Shown: positions 1 through 9,714, counted from the first letter of the stretch. The stretch is DNA of 64,000 nt from Armatimonadota bacterium (GCA_020850315.1 JADZEY010000034.1:37436-101435), one strand, 5' to 3'. A program made the numbers and translations. Notes: generated by a model not told the origin, from the sequence alone.

Positions 1-2
1 TA

Positions 3-869
3 CGCTACGACTCGGCAGCCCACCACACTGTGATGCTGGCAACCAGCAAGCAAACTATTTCTACCGAATTTCTTGCGGCCTGCATTCCCCAAAAAGTGAG
101 GGCCCCGAATCTGGTTTTTGCCAGCGAGGCCACCCCCGATGGAGTGACGGTGCTGAAGGTTGCTGCCGAAAGCCAGCGCGACCTGCTGCTTACCGCGCCT
201 GACACTACGTATCGGGAATATCCATCATCGCTGACAGATATCCCCAGCCCAATCCGCTGTGATGCGACGGTGATTGTTGCCACCACCAACGCGATTGGAT
301 TACAAGGATACCTGATGCGCGCCGGAACCGAATTTCAGCATGGGAACCGCACCCTAATGGCCAGTTTCGGAAACCGGATGACCATGGCGGTGGTGCGGGG
401 GCGCGATGCCTATCACTGCTACGCTTCCGACAGCGGAACCGTTGTTGTGCTGCCCGATGAGGGGGCCACAGTCCGTGATGTTGTTGGCGATGGGGTGGCG
501 GGATGGCAATACCAATGGGGGGCGGGAACTGTCGTTGTTCGGCTTTCCCGTGGCTCAACATTTGTGATTCAGTTGGAGCGGCAATCCTCGGGGGTAAGCA
601 AAGAAGAAGGAGCCAAATCTGGAGTGATGAAGATTGTTGGCAGCACTGGCTATCTCCCCTTGCCAGCGGTGGATCATTCGGGGGCAACCATCACGCTGCT
701 CAACCTGCTTGGTGAAGTTGCGGGTGTGCAGCAAGCAACGCCAACGGTTGATGGCTACGTGAGTGTGGAATTATCCACCATTCCATCGGGGGCATATTAT
801 GCAGTGCTGCGCCAGCGCGGTTGCGTTGTTGCCGTTAAGAATTTTTGGTGGCATGGGGCGGGGCAGTAA
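3..869 (+). CDS. C-terminal part of a T9SS-secreted surface protein (5'-truncated)
   Basis: The reading frame is open from the left edge, so the N-terminus lies outside the window; the GTG/ATG codons at 30 and 33 are probably internal. The visible 288 residues are beta-rich and have no recognised catalytic motif. The last ~75 residues have the layout of a type-A T9SS sorting domain: a strand with ITLLNLLGEV, a middle strand, then IPSGAYYAVLRQRG and a final strand. That tail would direct export through the outer membrane and cell-surface attachment. The function of the upstream portion is unknown. The next gene begins about 95 bp downstream on the same strand. Confidence 0.7.
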   Translation, partial: RYDSAAHHTVMLATSKQTISTEFLAACIPQKVRAPNLVFASEATPDGVTVLKVAAESQRDLLLTAPDTTYREYPSSLTDIPSPIRCDATVIVATTNAIGLQGYLMRAGTEFQHGNRTLMASFGNRMTMAVVRGRDAYHCYASDSGTVVVLPDEGATVRDVVGDGVAGWQYQWGAGTVVVRLSRGSTFVIQLERQSSGVSKEEGAKSGVMKIVGSTGYLPLPAVDHSGATITLLNLLGEVAGVQQATPTVDGYVSVELSTIPSGAYYAVLRQRGCVVAVKNFWWHGAGQ

Positions 870-964
870 GTTGCTGCGGTGAAACTTCTGACGTGAATTT
901 CTCAGCCCGTTTCTGCTATCCACTTCTTGCTATTTCATCGGCTGTTTGCTTGAACCATTCCACC

Positions 965-2119
965 ATGTCCCAGCCTATCGTTCTTCACATCACCAACGCC
1001 CCAACGCCATACCGATTGCCGCAGTATCGGGCGTTCCAGAAGGAGTTGCTGAAAGCGGGGGGGCGGCTGCATATCCATTTTTTAGGGGGGCGCAGCCGCC
1101 AGCGCAATTGGGAGTTTAGCGATGAAGATTTTGCCGAATTATCGTGGTCAATGGGGAGCGCAAATGCCATGCTGCAAGGGGCGATGCTGCAGATACAGCA
1201 ACTGCGTCCCGGGGCGGTAGTGCTTGCCTGGGCCATGGATGGTATCGCTTTACGGCTGATGCTGCATTGCCGCCGGAAAAAAATCCCAGTGCTTATCTAC
1301 AGCGGCGAGACCGAAATCTCGGCGCAGCGACGGCATCAATGGCTGCGGGATCTGGTGCGCATTCCTTTCTACAAATTGGCCAGCGGGTTCATTGCCTACG
1401 GGACCGCAGCGCAACGCTACTTGCAGGGGCGCGGGGTTCCGCCGGGACGGATTGATGTAGCGATTAACGTTGTGGATACGCAGTTCTTTGCTACCCAAGC
1501 TGGTGCGGCACAATCCGACGGCGAAGCCACCCAGCTGCAAGCTCAGTTCCGCACGGAATCGGGGGGGGCATTTGCGGTGCATCTGCTGTTTGTGGGCTAT
1601 CTGCTCCGTTGGAAAGGTATCTTGGAAATGGTGGAAGCCGTTGCTGCGCTGAATCGCCCCGATGTAGCCTTGCACATTGTGGGGGCGGGGGAAGCCGAAG
1701 CTGAGTTGCGCCAAGCTATCCAGCGGCATGGATTGCAGCCGCAAGCCTTTCTGCACGGTTATCAGCAGAAAACGGAGTTGCCCCGCTACTATGCCATTGC
1801 CGATGTTTTGCTCTTCCCTTCTTTGACCGAGGTTTTTGGGCTGGTGATGGTGGAGGCGGCGGCGGCGGGGTTGCCGATAGTGGCAACGCGGTTTGCCGGC
1901 GCAACCGTGGACGCAGTGATAGATGGAGTAACGGGGATTGTTGTTGACCCCAACAACATCCCCGAATTCACCGCCGCGCTTCGCCGGCTGATTGATTCTC
2001 CGGGGCTGCGCCAACAAATGGGCAGCGCCGCACGCCACCACGCCGCAACAGCACTAACCCCCGAACGGAGTGCCAACGGGTACGCCAGCGCGCTGCTAAA
2101 GGCGATGGCAAAAAAGTAG
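965..2119 (+). CDS. GT4-type glycosyltransferase
   Basis: This 384-aa protein has the two-Rossmann GT-B layout. The N-terminal half starts with a strand and loop, HITNAPTPYRLPQYRAF, typical of acceptor-binding domains. The C-terminal half has LLFVGYLLRWKG at about residue 207 and the E-x7-E motif (Glu289 and Glu297 in EVFGLVMVE) that binds the nucleotide-sugar in retaining GT4 enzymes. The frame is open further upstream, but the ATG at 965 aligns with the usual family start. It probably adds a sugar to a cell-surface glycan or lipid; donor and acceptor cannot be read from sequence. It is not embedded in a polysaccharide cluster here. Confidence 0.85.
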   Translation: MSQPIVLHITNAPTPYRLPQYRAFQKELLKAGGRLHIHFLGGRSRQRNWEFSDEDFAELSWSMGSANAMLQGAMLQIQQLRPGAVVLAWAMDGIALRLMLHCRRKKIPVLIYSGETEISAQRRHQWLRDLVRIPFYKLASGFIAYGTAAQRYLQGRGVPPGRIDVAINVVDTQFFATQAGAAQSDGEATQLQAQFRTESGGAFAVHLLFVGYLLRWKGILEMVEAVAALNRPDVALHIVGAGEAEAELRQAIQRHGLQPQAFLHGYQQKTELPRYYAIADVLLFPSLTEVFGLVMVEAAAAGLPIVATRFAGATVDAVIDGVTGIVVDPNNIPEFTAALRRLIDSPGLRQQMGSAARHHAATALTPERSANGYASALLKAMAKK

Positions 2120-2153
2120 ATTATTACGAATCTATGATAACCCTCGGATAGCC

Positions 2154-2259
2154 CCTCTCTTTCTTCCCTCTGTGCCCTCTGTGTCTCTGTGGTTCATTTT
2201 CTTCTTGGGAAGAGGGAAAAACCACAGAGGCACAGAGGACACAGAGGGAAGAAGAGAGG
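2154..2259. repeat. CAGAGG-type imperfect inverted repeat, copy 1
   Basis: Left arm 2154-2194 and right arm 2220-2259 are near reverse complements built on repeated CAGAGG/CACAGAG units, separated by about 25 bp. The whole could fold into a long hairpin. It fills the spacer between the convergent GT4 and Lnt genes. A second diverged copy is at 36455-36560. Copies of this motif are scattered in many environmental bacterial genomes (general recollection, not checked). Confidence 0.85.
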
Positions 2260-2292
2260 TCGGACCCTCCCATCATCTGCACCGATAAGCCA

Positions 2293-4014
2293 TTACTTTT
2301 TTTCCCGCACCCCGACCACCACACCAAGTATTGCAGCAATCGCCAAGCATAGCTGCGGCCACCAGTCGCCCCAGCGGGTGTACAGTGTGAGGTCGCTTCG
2401 TAGCTCAAGCTGGTCGGTGATGGCTGCGGCCACGTTCTGCTCCGTCTCGTTGTACATCTCTCCGTTTGGCGAGATGAAGCAGCTAATGCCGGTGTTGGCT
2501 GCGCGTGCAATCGGGCGGCGATTTTCGATTGCGCGAAGCAACGCAAAGCGTTGGTGCTGCAACGGCCCTGTGGTTCCCAGATACCAGCCATCGTTGGTCA
2601 CCACGGTTAGGAAGTTCGCACCGGAATCAACAAACTTCCGGACTACGTTTGGGTATACGCTTTCAAAGCAGACCACGGCGCCCCCCTTGGCCATCCCCCC
2701 CCGCCGTAGCGGCACGTCGAACACGGTGATAGATTGCCCTCTTCCCCATGCCGAAATCCCCATATCCCACGTCAGCATTGTTATCAAAAATGGAACCTCA
2801 TCAGCAAAAGGAATCCGTTCCCCGAACGGTACTAACTGCATCTTGTGGTATGATCCCGTCAACCCTTTACCGGGAACAAACAGGCCAACAGCATTGAAGT
2901 GATCGTAGCGGAAACTGTCCAGATCACCAGCAGCATCATACTCAACCCCTATCTTGGCACTGGGGGGGGCTTCCGCGGCGGTGGGGTAGCGGCGATAATC
3001 GGGAAAACCGCTCATCAGCGCGACATCAAGGCTGTTGACTATCTCCATCACTTCCGCCATTCTTCCTTCGGCTCCGGGCGTTGTCAGCGTGCGGGGAATT
3101 GCCGTCTCCACCCACAAGGCCATATCTGGTTTCTGCTGAAGCGGGGCGATTGCGTTGCGTGTCATCGCGCCGTTCAGCGCAATTTGGTTCACGGTATCCG
3201 CTTGCTTCCATTTATCCCAGGGATCAACATTCGGTTGGATGATAGTAATGATCATTCCCCCCCCTTTTGTTGGGGACTCATCACGAAGCAAGCCGTGGAG
3301 GTAGGGGAGTATTACCCCAATGGAAATCACTATCCACGCGCCGCGCCGAATCTGCTTCTGCTGGTGTTCGGGAAGTTTCCCCCCGGCAGCAAACAGCAAT
3401 GCAGCAACCGCGCAATTCAGCATCACCAAAACAAAACTTAGGCCCCACACCCCGGTAAACTCAATGAACTGAATGAAATAGTGGTTATAGGTTTGGGTGT
3501 TCCCCAGCGTCAGCCAGGGGTAGCTGGCATCGGTCAGCGCGTGAAGGTATTCGCCGCCGGTCCAGAGGAACGGAAGAAACATGAGGGCATACAACGGCGA
3601 TGCCCGCTTCATCACCCAGCGGTACAGCAGCATCGGAACCACAAAAAACAGTGGGTGAATAATGATGAGCAGGATGCAGCTAATCATCAAATACGGCTCG
3701 GTCTTCGATTGCCAGCTTCCCACCCACCAGGTGGTTAATGCGGAAAAAAGGAGGAAGGAGAGGTAGCTCCAGCGGAACGTTTGCTTCCAGTTAGCGGCCC
3801 GGTGCAGTGCGTACAGCAAGGGGGCAAGCCCAACCGCGCCGAACAAGCCAACGGGGTTTGGGGGATATGCCAAGCCAAGTATCAGTCCGGTGGCAGCAAG
3901 GAATGCCGATGTTGGCAGGCGGTCAAGCGGGTTGGTACGGGAGTTGGTTGATGTCACGGGCTTTATCTCAGAAAAAAGGAATCGGTGTCTCGGTTGCGCC
4001 AAGCGGGATTGCAT
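2293..4014 (-). CDS. lnt: Apolipoprotein N-acyltransferase
   Basis: Inner-membrane enzyme that transfers a third acyl chain to the N-terminal cysteine of lipoproteins, the last step of lipoprotein maturation. The N-terminal ~230 residues contain several hydrophobic membrane segments and the WTGGEYLH motif. A periplasmic nitrilase-like domain follows, with all three catalytic residues in place: Glu303 (WVETAIPR), Lys391 (GSYHKMQLVPFGER) and Cys449 (GAVVCFESVYP). A last membrane helix ends the protein. At 573 aa it is slightly longer than the E. coli enzyme; the first ~30 residues look non-conserved, so a later start (for instance the GTG near 3956) is possible. It is divergent from the surface-protein gene at 4179. 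Several lipoproteins in this window would be substrates. Confidence 0.95.
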   Translation of the reverse strand: MQSRLAQPRHRFLFSEIKPVTSTNSRTNPLDRLPTSAFLAATGLILGLAYPPNPVGLFGAVGLAPLLYALHRAANWKQTFRWSYLSFLLFSALTTWWVGSWQSKTEPYLMISCILLIIIHPLFFVVPMLLYRWVMKRASPLYALMFLPFLWTGGEYLHALTDASYPWLTLGNTQTYNHYFIQFIEFTGVWGLSFVLVMLNCAVAALLFAAGGKLPEHQQKQIRRGAWIVISIGVILPYLHGLLRDESPTKGGGMIITIIQPNVDPWDKWKQADTVNQIALNGAMTRNAIAPLQQKPDMALWVETAIPRTLTTPGAEGRMAEVMEIVNSLDVALMSGFPDYRRYPTAAEAPPSAKIGVEYDAAGDLDSFRYDHFNAVGLFVPGKGLTGSYHKMQLVPFGERIPFADEVPFLITMLTWDMGISAWGRGQSITVFDVPLRRGGMAKGGAVVCFESVYPNVVRKFVDSGANFLTVVTNDGWYLGTTGPLQHQRFALLRAIENRRPIARAANTGISCFISPNGEMYNETEQNVAAAITDQLELRSDLTLYTRWGDWWPQLCLAIAAILGVVVGVREKK

Positions 4015-4178
4015 GGTGTTCGGTGGCGAAGTTAGGGAACCTCAGCCACAGCCGCGCCATGCTGTTGGGATATTCACAATGCCCACCCAGCCTCACCCCT
4101 GTGATTTTTTGGCGGTTTGTGTGTTTGTTCATTCGACTGGTTCCGTTGTTCTTTTTGTGCTGTACCTCTATCACAGTT

Positions 4179-6368
4179 ATGCAGCTTCGTTTCTTGCTAT
4201 TCAATAGAGTTTGTTGGGCTGCGGCAGCCATTGCTTGGTTGCTGGTTGCGGCGTGGGGCAACCCGCTGATGATTGCCCAGCAGCCGGACTCTTCAATCTC
4301 TATTCAGCCAGCGGCAATCCTCTATGCTGATATCCCCCGCACGAACTGCATCAGTGATGTGGTTTCCGTTGCCAACACATCACAAGTCACTATCTCGGTA
4401 ACGGTTTCGCTTGCGTCGGCTGCCAGCAACACCCCTTCTTCGTGGAGTTTGGAGGGGATCGCTTTGGATAGCCTACGGCGTGGTGTGTTGGATATCCCAA
4501 CCCGTGTCCCAACCTCTTGCGGTATCCGCTTTTGCGGCATGGCCGCCGCTGGGACTACCGTGCGCGACACGCTGATTATCCGTTGGGGAAATGCTGGCTC
4601 CACCCAAACGCGCACCGTTCCGTTGCGGGCCACCGTTACTTCCGCTTGGGCTGCCCCTGCCGATACAGCGTTCCCCAATCCGGTAGCGATTGGGGGGGAG
4701 GATTCGCTAACAATACTTGCCGTAAACCGAACAAACAGCCCAATCACGATAACCACTGCACGGCTTGATGATCCGTTCGGATATCAAGGGTTTACAATGC
4801 TTTCGCCATCGGGCCAAACAACGGTTGATCCACTGCAAGCCCTTCCGGTTCGGGTGCGGTTCCGCCCAAACATCCAATCTCAATCGCCGATCCAGAACAC
4901 CATTCTCATTAATGATAGAAACTCCACCGAACTTCGTATCGGCATCCAAGCGCAGCCTATCGCTCCCGCTGCTCCACCCCGGCTTAGCGATACGATTCTT
5001 GATTTTGGAACGGTTGCGGTTGGGGATTGCAGAACGGATAGCGTTACGGTGAATGGTGGGAACACATCGTTCACGATAGACACGGCATGGATTTCAGGAG
5101 CTAACAGCTTGGATGATCCCCGCTATCAGATAGTCAGCCCCACACAATTTCCTGTTCAAAACGTTTTTGCGGTTCGGTTCGGTATCCGTTTCTGTCCCGA
5201 TCCCACTGGCCGCATCACCGACACTGCTGCGCGATTGACGCTGCGATATCGAATCAGCGGGCAAAACCCTCAGGAGTTGGTGGTGCAGCTGTATGGGCGT
5301 GTGGAAGCAGACACGCTCCTTCCTCCACCGACCATCACCCCAACAAGATTGGATTTTGGAGCGGTGCGTTGGGACACTTGTGTGGCCGACACCATCATCA
5401 TCGCCGGCGATACGATTCACCAAATTACTCGTGCCGAATGTTGGCGTTCCAATCAACAGACCGACACGCGGTTCACCTTGGTGGAGCCACAATCGTTCCC
5501 GATAACGCTCACCCCAAACGGCATTCGCCTTGTTGTCCGTTTCTGCCCCGATAGCAGCATCACCGATAGTGCTGCAACACTCTTTTTATCCACCAACTGG
5601 AGCAACACGCCAGTGGCGATTCCGCTTACTGGGCATGGGGTCTCAAATCCAGTTTCACCGGTTGAGCGGGCCAGCGTCAGGCTAAGCGGAACCACAGGGC
5701 AAGCCGGAACCACATTCCAGCTGCCGCTCACCCTTTCTGCGCCGCTCCGTGCCGATCAAAGTGTGCAGAGCCTTTTCTTCAGGATGCGGATGCCAGCGCG
5801 GGCACTCTATCCGGTTGGCGTTGCTACTGCTTCGGGGGCAAGTATCCCCCACAACTATACCGTAGCCTATGATGCCGACACTGCGGTTGGAACGCTGACC
5901 GCGAAGTTCATCGGTTCAATCACTGGGCAGATCGTGGCCAGAATAGAGTTCATGGGACTTACAACCGGGTATCCAGAAACTGTGGTTTTTATTGATAGCG
6001 TTGCGGTTGGTTCCCCATTTGTGGCGATTGATACCGCCAACGGAATTGTGGAGTTGGAAGGATGTGAGATTGGCAAGGGGATCAGTTTCACGAAGCGCGC
6101 GCACGTTACCAGCATCCGCCCCAGCCCCATCACCGAAGCCACCACCATCCACTACATCGCCCCCGACGGAACCTTGCCACGGCTCCGGCTGATCGATATT
6201 CTTGGCGGAACAACACGCACCATTGACCTCCCGACCGGCACCGGACGTGAGGAGCAATATCACCCCGACCTGCATGGTGTGGCCCCGGGCCTCTACCTTC
6301 TGGAGCTACACGTCGGCTCCGAAAGGACTGCCATGCCGGTCATCATAACAGCGGGGGGAGCGGGATGA
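4179..6368 (+). CDS. T9SS-secreted protein with Ig-like repeats and a cohesin-like domain
   Basis: A 729-aa exported protein. The ATG at 4179 gives a good signal peptide (MQLRFLLFNRVCWAAAAIAW, then a hydrophobic stretch). The body contains ASH/HYDIN-like beta-sandwich repeats of the choice-of-anchor type, recognised by LDFGTVAVGD and LDFGAVRWD followed by VRFCPD. Around residues 510-620 there is a cohesin-like stretch (VRLSGTTGQAGTTFQLPLTL, later a GTLTAKFIG strand). The last ~85 residues form a type-A T9SS sorting domain (IRPSPITEATTIHY, LRLIDILGG, GVAPGLYLLELHVG). Its stop overlaps the next gene's ATG by 4 bp, so the two are probably co-translated. The precise role is unknown; adhesion or envelope scaffolding is an inference. 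Confidence 0.8.
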   Translation: MQLRFLLFNRVCWAAAAIAWLLVAAWGNPLMIAQQPDSSISIQPAAILYADIPRTNCISDVVSVANTSQVTISVTVSLASAASNTPSSWSLEGIALDSLRRGVLDIPTRVPTSCGIRFCGMAAAGTTVRDTLIIRWGNAGSTQTRTVPLRATVTSAWAAPADTAFPNPVAIGGEDSLTILAVNRTNSPITITTARLDDPFGYQGFTMLSPSGQTTVDPLQALPVRVRFRPNIQSQSPIQNTILINDRNSTELRIGIQAQPIAPAAPPRLSDTILDFGTVAVGDCRTDSVTVNGGNTSFTIDTAWISGANSLDDPRYQIVSPTQFPVQNVFAVRFGIRFCPDPTGRITDTAARLTLRYRISGQNPQELVVQLYGRVEADTLLPPPTITPTRLDFGAVRWDTCVADTIIIAGDTIHQITRAECWRSNQQTDTRFTLVEPQSFPITLTPNGIRLVVRFCPDSSITDSAATLFLSTNWSNTPVAIPLTGHGVSNPVSPVERASVRLSGTTGQAGTTFQLPLTLSAPLRADQSVQSLFFRMRMPARALYPVGVATASGASIPHNYTVAYDADTAVGTLTAKFIGSITGQIVARIEFMGLTTGYPETVVFIDSVAVGSPFVAIDTANGIVELEGCEIGKGISFTKRAHVTSIRPSPITEATTIHYIAPDGTLPRLRLIDILGGTTRTIDLPTGTGREEQYHPDLHGVAPGLYLLELHVGSERTAMPVIITAGGAG

Positions 6369-8446
6369 GCAGTGCCTTCTTCCCCCTGCTGTTTCCCCCC
6401 TGTTTTTCTTGCTTGTTGTTGTTTGCGGCTCGGGGGTGTGTTCTGGTTGCAATCGCAGCGACCATGCTTCCGGCGTTGGCGTGGGGGCAGGAGGGTTCGG
6501 ATAGCAACATGAGCGTAACCCAACTTGGGATCCTGGGTGAGTTTAGGTTGGGAGTGTCACAAGGGAGCATTCCGGTGTATGCGGGAACACCCGATTGCGG
6601 GCTGTTTGAGTCGGGAACGGCAGGGGGAACTGGGCTGATGGGAATCGTGCGGATGCCAAAATTATTTGGCGGGGAATGGGGACTGTCGTTTGTGCTTGGA
6701 TGGAGGTCGGGAAGCAGCACCCTTCAGACTTCACCGATTGATCCGACCGTCATTTTCGATTCGGCAACGATTGCCCCCGTGACACTGGATCGGACGTTGC
6801 AACTGCAACGCGACGACCAACGCGCACTGTTCGGCAGCAACGTGGAGTATCAGCTTACCCCACGATTGACCGTTGGGCTTGGCGCAGCGCTAACCTACCG
6901 GCTGAACTCCACCATCACCCAAACCGACAACGTGAGCGGTCCCGGCGACCACAGTTTTGAAAACGGCCAACGCAGTCGCACGATGAACGATGGCGAACGG
7001 CTTTCCGGTGCCGGAATTTCCCTTGCCCTTGCTCCATCTGCCGACTACACGTTCCCGTTTGGTCCGCATCTGTCGGGATTGGTGGGGATTTCAGGCCAGG
7101 TTGATCTGGTTTCGATGGTGGAGCGATGGGCATGGCAAGATTTAACAATGCAAGCACGGGTGGGGGTGATGATTGAGTTCGGAGGAAGCCATACGGCTCC
7201 GCCGCCGCTCCCCTCCCCACTGGCAAATCGTCCGCAGAAATTAGAGGCGACATCAGATACTCCAGCCATATCAGCCTTGCCGCCATCCACCTCACCTTCC
7301 GCTACTCCAGTTGATTCCAGTAGCTTGGTGCGTAATCGTGTGGCATCGCAACCCTTCATTGCCCAGTTGGAGTTAATCGCGTTTGATGCCATGGGGCAGC
7401 CAACCCCGGTGGCGGTGGTAAACGTGGATGATGCTTGGTTGCAACGTTGGTGGGAGCTTCGCACCGGAAGCGTTGTGGTGATTGATGAACACCTGCTGCA
7501 ACGGCAGTCCCAGCTGAACTCCGCTGCTGCTGCTCAGTTCGCTCCTGATTCGTTAGGAAGTGCTTTGATCCCCGAGCTACAAGCGCAGTTGCTGAACATC
7601 ATCGGATGGCGCATGGCCACGCTTCACCCAACGGCAGGGTTGACGTTGCGTGGCCCGAATCAGCTGGCTGGGGAGGTGCGGGACTACCTTCACCATACGT
7701 GGGGGATTGATCTGGAGCGGATGGAGGTGAGGTCAAATAACGAAAGCGAAGGAGGAGCCAACCAGCACAAGGATCGGAAAAAGCAGGTGGTGCTAATGAC
7801 CGATGTTCCACCGTTGTTTGATCCTGTGGTTCTTTCAGCTCAATCAGCAACGGTGGATCCGCCCCGAATTCAGATATCTCCGGCGTTTCAGTCGGGAGTG
7901 GGGATTCAGGATTGGAAGATTCGGATTGCACACGACGGCCAATCCGTGGGTGAGTACTCTAGCCAATCAGCATCAAGCGGAGCGGCACAAATCAACTGGC
8001 GAATTGCATCCACCGGGGCATCGGGGAAGATGACGACGTTGTTGGCTGAACTGAGTGTGCGCGATTCCAGCGGAGCATCCACCAGGGCCGTCGCACAACT
8101 ACCCTTGCAAGTCATGCGGGGCGAGCGAATCACGCAGCAGACGTTGAATTTTTCGGGAGAAGTGATGCAAGCCCGTTGGATTCTGCCGGGGAGTGTGATT
8201 GCCAACCACCAAAACAGCGCACACTTTCAGGGGCGTATTCTTGAGGAAGTAGTTGCGGCAGTGGAGTCGGGAAGCAAGGTGGAAGTGGTGACGATGCAAA
8301 GGGATCCAATGGCATCGGCATGGGGAACTGATGTAGCAACCGCGCTACATGCCAAATGTGCGGCGGCGGCGAAGCGTTGCTCCATTGCTACCAAAGCGGC
8401 AGTGGTAGCTTCGGGGGGCGTTGAAATTAGCGTTGTGAGCCGGTAA
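6365..8446 (+). CDS. Outer-membrane barrel protein with degenerate OmpA-like C-terminal region
   Basis: The ATG lies in the ATGA overlap with the preceding gene. After a signal peptide ending near ALAWGQ, residues ~45-265 alternate in a way that suggests an outer-membrane beta-barrel (QLGILGEFRLGVSQ, WGLSFVLGWRSG, YQLTPRLTVGLGAALTYRL). A Pro/Ser-rich linker follows. The C-terminal ~370 residues contain two segments that resemble weak OmpA peptidoglycan-binding domains: one around LRGPNQLAGEVRDYLHHTWG and one near the end with a VEVVTMQRDP stretch, separated by an Ig-like insert. The usual conserved OmpA Asp/Arg pattern is only partly visible. It probably anchors its overlapping partner to the envelope; this is inference. 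Confidence 0.65.
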   Translation: MSSAFFPLLFPPCFSCLLLFAARGCVLVAIAATMLPALAWGQEGSDSNMSVTQLGILGEFRLGVSQGSIPVYAGTPDCGLFESGTAGGTGLMGIVRMPKLFGGEWGLSFVLGWRSGSSTLQTSPIDPTVIFDSATIAPVTLDRTLQLQRDDQRALFGSNVEYQLTPRLTVGLGAALTYRLNSTITQTDNVSGPGDHSFENGQRSRTMNDGERLSGAGISLALAPSADYTFPFGPHLSGLVGISGQVDLVSMVERWAWQDLTMQARVGVMIEFGGSHTAPPPLPSPLANRPQKLEATSDTPAISALPPSTSPSATPVDSSSLVRNRVASQPFIAQLELIAFDAMGQPTPVAVVNVDDAWLQRWWELRTGSVVVIDEHLLQRQSQLNSAAAAQFAPDSLGSALIPELQAQLLNIIGWRMATLHPTAGLTLRGPNQLAGEVRDYLHHTWGIDLERMEVRSNNESEGGANQHKDRKKQVVLMTDVPPLFDPVVLSAQSATVDPPRIQISPAFQSGVGIQDWKIRIAHDGQSVGEYSSQSASSGAAQINWRIASTGASGKMTTLLAELSVRDSSGASTRAVAQLPLQVMRGERITQQTLNFSGEVMQARWILPGSVIANHQNSAHFQGRILEEVVAAVESGSKVEVVTMQRDPMASAWGTDVATALHAKCAAAAKRCSIATKAAVVASGGVEISVVSR

Positions 8447-8482
8447 CGGTTACTTCATTTCCGGCTAACAATGATCTCGGAC

Positions 8483-9616
8483 TCAGTTTTGTTGCAGCAA
8501 TTCAATCGTCAATGGCTGTGCTTGGCCGCCGATATTGGCGATGGAAATCTGGGCGGCCATCTGGCGTGCAATCTGGCGGATGCTGTGCGCCGTTTCGGAA
8601 TCAGGATTGCGGACAACCAGAGGCTTCCCTTCGTCCCCTCCCTCCCGCATTTCCATCACCAGCGGAATTTCTCCAAGAAAAGGAACGTTCATCTCGGCTG
8701 CGGCGCGTTGGCCACCACCATGCGAGAAGATGTCGTATCGCTTTCCGGTATCGGGGGCAATGAAGTAGCTCATGTTTTCGATGATCCCCAACACAGGGAC
8801 TTGCACCCGTTCAAACATCCGCAAGCCTTTGCGTGCATCGGCAAGTGCAACATCTTGCGGTGTGGTGACAATCACCGCTCCGGTGAGCGGGATGGATTGG
8901 GTCAGTGTCAGCTGAATGTCGCCAGTTCCGGGGGGAAGATCGAAGATGAGGTAATCAAGTTCGCCCCATTCAACATCGCTCATCAGTTGCTTCAGCGCGC
9001 CGGCGGCCATTGGGCCGCGCCAGATGACGGCTTGGTCGGGGTCAACAAGAAATCCTAGCGAGATCACCTTTACGCCGTAGGCTTCCAGTGGGGCAATTTT
9101 TCGCTCGCCGTTGGCGTTTTCGTACACGTAGGTTTGCTTGCCGTTCAGTCCAAACATCAGTGGGGCGGAAGGGCCGTAGATGTCGGCATCAATCAATCCC
9201 ACGGTGCTTCCCTCTTCTGCCAGCGCAACGGCAAGGTTCACCGCAACGCTTGATTTCCCCACGCCCCCTTTCCCCGAAGCCACGGCAACCGTGTTTTTCA
9301 CTGCCGGAAGCATCGCCGACCGGCGCGCTGCCCCAGGTGAAGTGACACGGCTGGTCATCTCAACCTGCACTTCTTCGGCTCCTAACTTGCGAAGGGCCTG
9401 TTCAGCTTCTTCTTTCATTTGGTCTTTCACGGGGCAAGCTGGGGTGGTAAGCTCTATCACAACCGCAACGGTGGTTCCGGTAATCTGGATGTTTTTCACG
9501 AACCCAAGCGAGACGATGTCGCGCCGAAGGTCGGGGTCGTTGATAACCGAAAGGCTTTGGCGGACAGCTTCTTCGGTAAGGGTTTGCTTGCTGCTTGTTG
9601 AGTTGAACAGTCCCAT
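8483..9616 (-). CDS. mrp: Mrp/NBP35-family iron-sulfur carrier ATPase with N-terminal MIP18 domain
   Basis: A 377-aa cytosolic P-loop ATPase that assembles or carries [4Fe-4S] clusters to apo-proteins. Residues ~11-90 form a MIP18/DUF59 domain (VINDPDLRRDIVSLG, then TTPACPVKD with its conserved Cys). The ParA/Mrp domain follows, with the deviant Walker A GKGGVGKSS at 115-123, IDADIYGPS and FDLPPGTGD. The usual CxxC after the ENMS motif is absent; here ENMSYFIAPDTG is read, as in some related bacterial proteins. The ATG at 9616 was preferred over an upstream start because it begins exactly where the domain needs it; a TAAGTTTG box lies 30 bp upstream. Confidence 0.93.
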   Translation of the reverse strand: MGLFNSTSSKQTLTEEAVRQSLSVINDPDLRRDIVSLGFVKNIQITGTTVAVVIELTTPACPVKDQMKEEAEQALRKLGAEEVQVEMTSRVTSPGAARRSAMLPAVKNTVAVASGKGGVGKSSVAVNLAVALAEEGSTVGLIDADIYGPSAPLMFGLNGKQTYVYENANGERKIAPLEAYGVKVISLGFLVDPDQAVIWRGPMAAGALKQLMSDVEWGELDYLIFDLPPGTGDIQLTLTQSIPLTGAVIVTTPQDVALADARKGLRMFERVQVPVLGIIENMSYFIAPDTGKRYDIFSHGGGQRAAAEMNVPFLGEIPLVMEMREGGDEGKPLVVRNPDSETAHSIRQIARQMAAQISIANIGGQAQPLTIELLQQN

Positions 9617-9646
9617 AGATAACGCTCTCGATGATTGATATAGAAG

Positions 9647-9654
9647 CAAACTTA
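9647..9654 (-). promoter_or_regulatory. Bacteroidota-type -7 box upstream of mrp
   Basis: On the minus strand the sequence TAAGTTTG fits the TAnnTTTG -7 consensus of Bacteroidota sigma factor. It ends about 30 bp before the mrp ATG. No convincing -33 TTG box was seen at the expected spacing, so this is a weak call. Confidence 0.4.
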
Positions 9655-9714
9655 ACCATTGCACTATCCGGCATGGCGTGACGAAACATGAACTTACAGC
9701 AGGGATGAAAAGAG

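Noticed and set aside
2189..2902. 237-aa plus-strand frame opposite lnt
   Set aside because: It starts in the inverted repeat and runs antisense to the well-supported lnt gene; its product has no family features.
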